Positions 28,461-33,250 of a stretch of DNA of 33,250 nt are shown piece by piece. Each line of letters starts with the position of its first letter. The first letter of the stretch is position 1. The stretch is taken from contig JACQDG010000034.1 in assembly GCA_016201185.1 (NCBI GenBank), positions 1-33,250 of the forward strand, in the 5' to 3' direction. Under the pieces are notes generated by a model. That model worked only from the letters and a program-made list of their open reading frames with translations. It ran no database searches and was not told where the DNA came from. Position numbers and translations under genes: made by a program. Source of the DNA: Acidobacteriota bacterium. GTDB lineage: Bacteria; Acidobacteriota; Terriglobia; Bryobacterales; JACQDG01.

Positions 28461-29551
28461 GGAGTCACCTCCCGGCCCGCGGCCAGGCTCAATTGATTGA
28501 CCGCAGCCAGGTAGCTGCCAATCAGGTTTCGATAGTTCAGCTGCACATCGCGATAGGATTTCTGCGCGTCGAGAAACTCAAGAAGCGACGCTCCGCCGTT
28601 TGTGTAAGCGAACGAGACGGTTTCCCGCACCTCGACGGCCTGCGGCAGATAGCGGTCCCGGTAAGGCCGCAGCAAGGCGCGCACGGACTCCACTGAGGCG
28701 TACGCCGAGTCGACGTCGCGGTAAATAGTGGCCAGGAGCCCTTCCCGGAGCCGCTCCCAGCGGCGGATCTCAAGAGAAGTTCTCTCCTTCTCCCCCTGGT
28801 TGCGGTCGAAGATGCGAATGGGGATGGTCAAACTGAGACCCATGGTGTTGTCAGGTCCGGTGCGCTGGTATTCCAGACCAAGGATGGCGAAGCCGTCCAC
28901 CAGCCGCCGCTCGTTCATCAGGGACAGGAGGCCGATCTTGGCGGTGCGCAAATTGACCTGGGCGTTCAGCAGGTCGCTTTCGAACTGGACGCGCTGCAGC
29001 TCCACGCGGGCCAGGTCGGCGCGCGAAATATCGCCCGCCTTGAAACGCTCGCGATTCACATCGATCACATGGTCGTAGTACTTCAGGTTTTCCGTAGCCA
29101 GTTCCAGCACCGACTTGGCCTGCAGGGCGCGGACGAAGGCGTCGCGCAGGTTAAAAGTCAATTGCCGCTCCAGATCGGCCAGATCTGTCGTGGCGATCGA
29201 AGTGGCCAGGCGCGCACTTTCCACGCGCAGGCCGCGCTTGTTCCGGCGCTCCAGTAGCTGACCGATGTCGTGGGTCAATTGCGTGTTCTGGAACGGCGTC
29301 AGAGGATTCGGATTCAGAATGTGAAACTGGTCTTCCACGATCGACAGCACTGGGTTGGGCCGCAGGCCGGCGGTGATCTCATTGGCCCGTGACTCGTCCA
29401 CAAAGATCTGCGCAGCAAGCAGATTCGGATTGTTCTTGCGAAAGCGCTCGCGTACCTCCTCCCAGCTCAAGGGCTTCTGGGCTGGACAAATGCCCGAAAA
29501 CCCTGCCGCAATGAGAAGGCAGGCCAGCGCGCGCCAGCATCGGCGACGCAT
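28457..29551 (-). CDS. TolC-family outer-membrane efflux protein (CzcC/CusC type)
   Basis: The track starts this ORF at 29686, but the internal ATG at 29551 (MRRRCWRALACLLIAAGF) has GGGAGGAG just upstream and begins a proper signal peptide. The upstream residues are a shadow of the neighbouring gene. This start gives 364 residues. The mature part starts with PLSWEEVRERFRKNNPNLLAA, the usual opening of outer-membrane factors, and has long heptad-rich helices, including SARLATSIATTDLADLERQL and ISRADLARVELQRVQFESDL, in two internal repeats. The protein would form the trimeric exit duct of the metal pump. It lies 32 bases after the small membrane protein gene and overlaps the adaptor gene by 4 bases. 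Confidence 0.88.
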   Translation of the reverse strand: MRRRCWRALACLLIAAGFSGICPAQKPLSWEEVRERFRKNNPNLLAAQIFVDESRANEITAGLRPNPVLSIVEDQFHILNPNPLTPFQNTQLTHDIGQLLERRNKRGLRVESARLATSIATTDLADLERQLTFNLRDAFVRALQAKSVLELATENLKYYDHVIDVNRERFKAGDISRADLARVELQRVQFESDLLNAQVNLRTAKIGLLSLMNERRLVDGFAILGLEYQRTGPDNTMGLSLTIPIRIFDRNQGEKERTSLEIRRWERLREGLLATIYRDVDSAYASVESVRALLRPYRDRYLPQAVEVRETVSFAYTNGGASLLEFLDAQKSYRDVQLNYRNLIGSYLAAVNQLSLAAGREVTP

Positions 29552-29583
29552 ATCTCCTCCCACTAAGTCAGATGAAAAGGCGG

Positions 29584-30033
29584 CTAACCAAGAACAGCTG
29601 AAACGGGAGGAGCGCGGCCGACCGACGGCGTCAGATACCGCTCGTGGCTCAGGCGAATGGCGGAGCGAAATAGAGAGAAGAAACAAAGGGTAAGGCAGAG
29701 AGAATAGAAAATCGCAACCTGGAAGCTGCCCAGAGCTTCCAGCAGCCGCGCCAGGTGCAACGTGGGCTTCTCATCCGATTTGCCGGGCAGTGGTGTGCCG
29801 GCGCCGCCCCCGCTTTCCGTCGGAAACGAAAGGGTCCGAGACCAGGCCATATCGTCGCTGGCGGAAACACAGGGGAACAGAACAAACGCCGCAACCAGGA
29901 CACACGCCCCGCGGCGCAGCCTCACTCTGGCGCTTCCGGAGATCCTGGATCGAAACTCCAGCAAGCCGCAAGCGCCCAGAGCGGCGACCGCAATGAAAGC
30001 CCAGAGAAAATTGAGTGCCGCAGTGAAACTCAC
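29584..30033 (-). CDS. Small hypothetical membrane protein at the head of the efflux operon
   Basis: I do not recognise a named family. The 149-residue product starts at a GTG and has three hydrophobic segments: LNFLWAFIAVAALGACGLL at about 8-26, ACVLVAAFVLFPCVSA at about 43-58, and FQVAIFYSLCLTLCFFSLF at about 103-121. A hydrophilic stretch of about 40 residues between the second and third, with SGGGAGTPLPGKSDE, would lie on one side of the membrane. It is the first gene of the minus-strand run, 32 bases before the TolC-like gene, which suggests an accessory role in metal efflux. A few Cys residues are present, but no classical metal-binding motif. The hydrophobicity pattern and operon position argue against a shadow ORF. 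Confidence 0.6.
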   Translation of the reverse strand: MSFTAALNFLWAFIAVAALGACGLLEFRSRISGSARVRLRRGACVLVAAFVLFPCVSASDDMAWSRTLSFPTESGGGAGTPLPGKSDEKPTLHLARLLEALGSFQVAIFYSLCLTLCFFSLFRSAIRLSHERYLTPSVGRAPPVSAVLG

Positions 30034-30042
30034 AATACTGTC

Positions 30043-30072
30043 AGAATACCAACGACCTCAGCCGCCCGTCAA
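30043..30072 (-). promoter_or_regulatory. Candidate sigma-70-type promoter for the efflux operon
   Basis: On the minus strand, TTGACG (30072-30067) and TATTCT (30048-30043) are separated by 18 bases. Transcription would start about 30035, almost at the GTG start codon at 30033. There is no Shine-Dalgarno, so the first gene might be read from a leaderless message. The match is modest. Confidence 0.35.
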
Positions 30073-30117
30073 CACTCACGGGTGCGCGACATATTTGTGG
30101 ATGGCTGGGAACCCGGA

Positions 30118-30192
30118 TTCAGAGCCGTGCGCGTGAGCAAGCGGTTTTCTGAAGGACACGATGAACCGCTCCTTGACAGTCGCGGCTCTGAA
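30118..30192. repeat. Imperfect inverted repeat, probable dispersed palindromic element
   Basis: Two 29-base arms, 30118-30146 and 30164-30192, match as inverted copies at 21 of 29 positions. They are perfect over the outer 10 bases (TTCAGAGCCG) and the inner 6 (GCGGTT), around a 17-base centre. One frame translates as LLDSRGSEPS, similar to spurious peptides I have often seen from dispersed repeats in Acidobacteriota; that is recollection, not a search. It lies directly before the truncated ruvX and within the gap between divergent operons. Confidence 0.6.
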
Positions 30193-30227
30193 CCGAGCGT
30201 AGCGGTACGTTCGGACGCCGCATTGGC

Positions 30228-30629
30228 TTGGCGCTAAGCGACGAGCTGGGGTGGACCGCCCAGGGCTTGCCGACGCTGGAGAGAAAAAATAAGCAGGCCG
30301 ACCTGGAGGCGCTGGCCGCCCTGATTCGCCAGCACGGCGTGCGGCTGGTGATCGCCGGCAACCCCGTCCGGCTCAGCGGCGCTGAAAGCGCCGGGTCGCG
30401 CGCAGCCGCCGCTTTTGCCGAGCAGTTGCGCCGGCGCACGGGCCTCGAGGTCCGGCTGTGGGATGAGCGGCTGACCACGCGGGAGGCCTCCCGGGTGCTG
30501 CGCTCGAGCGGCATCAGCATTGCTAAGCGGGCCCGCGCCGTTGACCGCCTCGCCGCGGTATTATTGCTCGAAAGCTATCTCGACCGGGAAAGGGCCGCGC
30601 AGGGCCTCCTGGCCGATCAGCAACCGTGA
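30228..30629 (+). CDS. ruvX: Putative Holliday junction resolvase RuvX/YqgF, 5'-truncated
   Basis: The 133-residue ORF from a TTG matches RuvX (YqgF) over most of its length: LALSDELG, LVIAGNPVRLSG, the catalytic-Glu motif LWDERLTT and the C-terminal Asp motif RAVDRLAAVLLLESYL. The family has an RNase H-like fold and acts in 16S rRNA end processing and possibly Holliday junction cleavage. In-frame residues FGRRIG precede the TTG, but the frame meets TGA at 30189-30191 and has no ATG. The N-terminal strand with the conserved first Asp (D-x-G) is missing. The inverted repeat ends exactly where it should be. It overlaps mltG by 4 bases, the usual ruvX-mltG pairing. It is probably inactive, or a base error hides the start. 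Confidence 0.75.
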   Translation: MALSDELGWTAQGLPTLERKNKQADLEALAALIRQHGVRLVIAGNPVRLSGAESAGSRAAAAFAEQLRRRTGLEVRLWDERLTTREASRVLRSSGISIAKRARAVDRLAAVLLLESYLDRERAAQGLLADQQP

Positions 30630-31657
30630 CATTTCAACGAACTATCTGGATCCTGTTTCTCCTCGCCGCGGCGTTGTCCCTTTATGTCGCCCTCTCGATC
30701 GTCCGCCCCTATCGCGGCTTTTCCCCAGAGGCCTTCGTGAACCTCCGGCGAGGCGCCGGCTCGTTCGAAATCGCCGCTCAACTGGAGAACGCCGGCGTGC
30801 TTCGGTCCCAGTGGCCTTTCCTGCTGCTTCGCCTGCTGCGTCCCGGTTCGGTGCTGAAAGCCGGAGAGTACCGCTTCAACCGGCCCCTTTCCCCCCTCGA
30901 CGTCTACCGCAAGATCGCGCGCGGCGAGGTCTTCTATTACACCCTCACCGTCCCGGAAGGCTACAGCATGTGGGAGATCGCCGATGCGGTCGCGCGGACG
31001 GGTGTCATCTCGCGCGAAGCGTTCCTGCTCGAGGCCCGGAGGGGCGAGCGCGTGGCCGACCTGGCGCCCGGCGCGAAGACCCTGGAAGGATTCCTGTTCC
31101 CCGACACCTACCGCCTCACCCGGCGCACCACGGCCGAAGAGTTGGTGGGCCAGATGCTGAAGCGCTTCCGCGAGGTAGCGAGGCAACTGCCGCAAGTCCC
31201 CCAGCTGCTTGAGGCCGTAGTGCTGGCCTCGCTCGTCGAAAAGGAGACGCCGGCGGCGGCCGAGCGGCCGCTGGTGGCTTCCGTGTTCCGCAACCGCTTG
31301 CGCGTGGGGATGCCGCTCCAAAGCGATCCCACCGTGATTTACGCGCTGGAGCTGGCCGGGCGCTACCGGGGCGAGATTTTCAAGGACGACCTGGCGATCC
31401 AGAGTCCTTATAATACCTACGAACACCCCGGGCTGCCTCCCGGCCCCATCGCCAATCCCGGCCGTGCTTCGCTTCAAGCGGCCATTTCCCCGGCTGAAAC
31501 CAACTATTTCTACTTCGTCGCCGACAACAAGGGGGGGCATGTGTTTTCCGCCGACCTGGAGCGTCACAGCCGCGCGGTGGCCGGGTACCGCCGCGCCAAT
31601 GGCAAAAACGGCGCTCACCCTGCGGCCGGCGTCGACAAGAATGCCCGGCGCCGCTAA
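30626..31657 (+). CDS. mltG: Endolytic murein transglycosylase MltG (YceG)
   Basis: The 343-residue protein begins at a GTG that overlaps the ruvX stop (GTGA). One membrane helix lies at about residues 7-25. A LysM-like region (LTVPEGYSMWEIADAVARTG, 107-126) precedes the YceG catalytic domain, which contains EGFLFPDTYRL (154-164), ASLVEKET (201-208, with Glu205 in the position of the catalytic Glu) and LQSDPTVIYAL (231-241). The C-terminal NPGRASLQAAISP and YFYFVADNKGGHVFS are also typical. The enzyme cuts nascent glycan strands at the inner membrane and sets their length. Length and motifs are normal, so the gene looks intact. Confidence 0.94.
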   Translation: MTFQRTIWILFLLAAALSLYVALSIVRPYRGFSPEAFVNLRRGAGSFEIAAQLENAGVLRSQWPFLLLRLLRPGSVLKAGEYRFNRPLSPLDVYRKIARGEVFYYTLTVPEGYSMWEIADAVARTGVISREAFLLEARRGERVADLAPGAKTLEGFLFPDTYRLTRRTTAEELVGQMLKRFREVARQLPQVPQLLEAVVLASLVEKETPAAAERPLVASVFRNRLRVGMPLQSDPTVIYALELAGRYRGEIFKDDLAIQSPYNTYEHPGLPPGPIANPGRASLQAAISPAETNYFYFVADNKGGHVFSADLERHSRAVAGYRRANGKNGAHPAAGVDKNARRR

Positions 31658-32303
31658 AAAGCCTTCGCGCAAAGCCCTTGTCGAGGAATACCTGCGCCGG
31701 AATCGTCCCGCTGAGATTGACGCCCCCGCCCTGGCCGCGCTTCGCCGCTACGTGATCGAGGGCCTGGGCGAAGGGGCCAGGGTCTCGAACCGCTACCTGC
31801 TCGACTTGCTGGAGTCGACCGATGTGCCCATCGCCCGCGAATTAGGTGGCCTGCCGCCGGACCTGCGCGGCCGGGTCCACTTCCACGATCTGGCCGCCGC
31901 CGAAGCGAGCCTCCGCGATCTGCTACAAGAAGACGAAATGGCTCGCGCCGCCGCCAACAGCCGGCGGCTGGAAGATTGCCGCCACGCCGTGCTCCAAGCC
32001 AAGGAACGCCTGGAGATGATCCTGCGCCGCGCCGGCCTGAGTCCCGCCAAGCGCGCCGAGAAGGCTGGCTGGAGTTGCGCAAGCGGGCGCTACAACAAGA
32101 ACAGCGCCGCTAAGCCCCGGTCGTGTAGTGGGCTCAGTTTCCGGATAGGGCCTCATGCGGTCGATGGTGTTCATCCGATCGTAAATCGAGCCTCACGAGC
32201 CTTAGGGAGGCAGGTTGAATATTTGTGGTGGAGTTGTCAAGATTGGGGGTTTAGAGTCTACGATGGACCGGCGCGAACCAAAATGGTGAGTCGAGGTGCG
32301 TGA
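31641..32303 (+). CDS. Hypothetical protein, probably frameshifted near its C-terminus
   Basis: I do not recognise a named family. The track starts the ORF at 31464, inside mltG; the ATG at 31641 (MPGAAKKPSRKALVEEYLRR) overlaps the end of mltG by 17 bases and is more likely. The product is charged and helical, with RYVIEGLGEGARVSNRYLLD and a helix rich in Glu and Arg (LEDCRHAVLQAKERLEMILR), and has no membrane segment. After AEK (32061-32063) the called frame becomes Ser/Cys-rich and atypical. The next frame instead reads WLELRKRALQQEQRR and stops at 32113, fitting the helical style before it. A one-base deletion near 32064 is therefore likely, and the true gene would be about 157 codons. It probably belongs with ruvX-mltG. 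Confidence 0.6.
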   Translation: MPGAAKKPSRKALVEEYLRRNRPAEIDAPALAALRRYVIEGLGEGARVSNRYLLDLLESTDVPIARELGGLPPDLRGRVHFHDLAAAEASLRDLLQEDEMARAAANSRRLEDCRHAVLQAKERLEMILRRAGLSPAKRAEKAGWSCASGRYNKNSAAKPRSCSGLSFRIGPHAVDGVHPIVNRASRALGRQVEYLWWSCQDWGFRVYDGPARTKMVSRGA

Positions 32304-32326
32304 GTTGAAGGCGATGAACATCTGCA

Positions 32327-33019
32327 ATGGCGCATGAAGACAAAGATCCGCAACTGCGCATAACGTCGGAGCTCTGGTGCTTTTTGCGAGCCTTCTCTGG
32401 TGATTGGATCGCAATTGTAAGCGGCGCCGCATCCGTGGTCCTGTCGATTCTCGCAGCATGGTCAAGAACCAATTTGTCCAGTTGGACATTCTGGGCTGCA
32501 GCCGGCCTCGCGTTTGTGACCGCTTCCTTCAGGGTCTGGGTAAAGGAGAACCGCGAGTTGACTGCATTTCTTCAAGAAAAGGCAGCCAGGATTGAAGTCC
32601 ATGGAATTCCGACCGTGGGTATCTACGGCGAAAAACACGACAGGCCGTATCTCATTCTGCCGGATGTGACCATCACTAACCCTGCGCGACGAACCGGCGT
32701 CAGTATCGGAGTGGAGATGTGGATGAAGATGATGGGCGGAGTAGAGGGCTATTGTGCTGCTGAAAGCTCCGCGCTGAAAGAGTGGGAAACAAACCGAGGC
32801 AACTACCGAAACCAGCATCTCTCGTTCCCCCTGAATTTGGAACCCCAGCACACCGTGAATGGATACATTGCGTGCGCTGTGCAGCGAGGTATTGCTTACG
32901 ACCGCCCCGTAGACCCAGAAAACGGTCTGCGCTACTTTCCTTGCCGAATTGAGTTTAAGGACTATCTCACGGAGCCCGTGGCGGTTATACATAAACAGGA
33001 GATCAAGTTTTACGTCTAA
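32327..33019 (+). CDS. Hypothetical two-helix membrane protein
   Basis: I do not recognise a named family. The 230-residue protein has two adjacent hydrophobic segments, WIAIVSGAASVVLSILAAW at about 27-45 and WTFWAAAGLAFVTASFRVW at about 53-71, then a short charged helix (KENRELTAFLQEKAARIEV). A soluble C-terminal domain of about 140 residues includes the segments LPDVTITNPARRTGVSIGVE and LEPQHTVNGYIACAVQRGI. Such a layout, a membrane hairpin followed by a beta-rich domain, occurs in many small uncharacterised proteins of soil bacteria. Base composition is visibly less GC-rich than the kinase block, which could mean later acquisition. The ATG is preceded by a poor RBS. Confidence 0.6.
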   Translation: MAHEDKDPQLRITSELWCFLRAFSGDWIAIVSGAASVVLSILAAWSRTNLSSWTFWAAAGLAFVTASFRVWVKENRELTAFLQEKAARIEVHGIPTVGIYGEKHDRPYLILPDVTITNPARRTGVSIGVEMWMKMMGGVEGYCAAESSALKEWETNRGNYRNQHLSFPLNLEPQHTVNGYIACAVQRGIAYDRPVDPENGLRYFPCRIEFKDYLTEPVAVIHKQEIKFYV

Positions 33020-33250
33020 TCTCGCTGTGGGTGGCTCGCCTGTTCCCGGTTGATGCCATTTGGCCGATTAGTCGGCTTCCTCGAAACTAACCCACAACCC
33101 TCCCTGTGCCCTTGCATCGCCTGCTAGAATAAATGTAAGAGGGGAAAGATTTTGTTCCCATTTCATCGCGGCGGGAGAAGCTGCTTTTAAAAACATTTTT
33201 TTGCAAACAAAGCCAATCCCGAGGTCGGACACTGGCTTGAGAAGAGGAGA
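33020..33250. other. Gene-free AT-richer tail of the window
   Basis: No ORF of note, RNA gene or repeat is recognised here. The segment contains A/T runs around 33188-33205 and is less GC-rich than the rest of the window. It could hold the upstream region of the next gene, but I see no promoter pair I would defend. Confidence 0.4.

Noticed and set aside
29552-29686. N-terminal extension of the TolC-like protein in the ORF track
   Set aside because: It overlaps the small membrane protein gene antisense to nothing and out of frame with it, and a proper RBS and signal peptide occur at 29551.
29755-30237. 160-residue plus-strand ORF before ruvX
   Set aside because: It is antisense to the small membrane protein and runs through the inverted repeat; the LLDSRGSEPS segment is the translation of the repeat rather than a real protein.
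1-33250. tRNA, rRNA or riboswitch genes
   Set aside because: I saw no tRNA-like cloverleaf, rRNA signature or known riboswitch core in the gaps, though a covariance-model search would be needed to exclude small RNAs.

Overview
The window is high-GC bacterial DNA with short intergenic gaps. It most resembles an Acidobacteriota genome (Solibacter/Bryobacter-like or a relative). I infer this from the density of Hanks-type Ser/Thr kinases fused through one membrane helix to WD40/TolB-like propellers, together with Uma2, Tat-exported Gfo/Idh oxidoreductase and CzcCBA-type genes. No 16S or other phylogenetic marker is present, so the assignment is an inference.

Layout. Positions 1-1126 hold the end of a metal (Zn/Mn) ABC transporter operon: the substrate-binding protein C-terminus, then the ABC-3 permease. 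Positions 1184-1655 hold a hicB-hicA toxin-antitoxin pair in which hicA carries an apparent one-base frameshift. Positions 1828-22369 are the dominant feature: eight consecutive same-strand genes for transmembrane Ser/Thr kinases with extracytoplasmic propellers (called K1-K8 here). K1-K7 are clear tandem paralogues of about 2.6 kb each. K8 is a divergent member with a different propeller. Four of the junctions (K2/K3, K3/K4, K4/K5, K5/K6) are one-base TAATG overlaps, and the codons of the conserved C-terminal V-E-G tail look like the Shine-Dalgarno site of the next gene. K4 is broken by a deletion of about 200 bp that removes the HRD and DFG catalytic motifs. K1 lacks about 69 propeller residues in frame.

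Positions 22428-24153 carry a Tat-signal Gfo/Idh/MocA oxidoreductase, a perfect palindrome, and a Uma2-family nuclease. On the minus strand, 30033-24160 is a heavy-metal efflux operon: a small membrane protein, then the TolC-family outer membrane factor, the membrane-fusion protein and the CzcA/CusA-type RND pump. Positions 30118-30192 hold an imperfect inverted repeat that looks like a dispersed repeat. It abuts a 5'-truncated ruvX (yqgF), followed by mltG in an overlapping pair, a probably frameshifted hypothetical gene, and a two-helix hypothetical membrane protein. The last 231 bases hold no gene I can recognise.

How the genes work together. The kinase block reads as one transcriptional unit of parallel sensors. 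The kinase halves (cytoplasmic) are nearly interchangeable, while a short propeller loop and the juxtamembrane linker vary between copies. The mosaic pattern of shared variants suggests duplication followed by recombination or gene conversion. This array, with its overlapping coding/ribosome-binding junctions and its kinase-dead member, is the strongest candidate for something not previously described. Its inputs and substrates cannot be read from the sequence.
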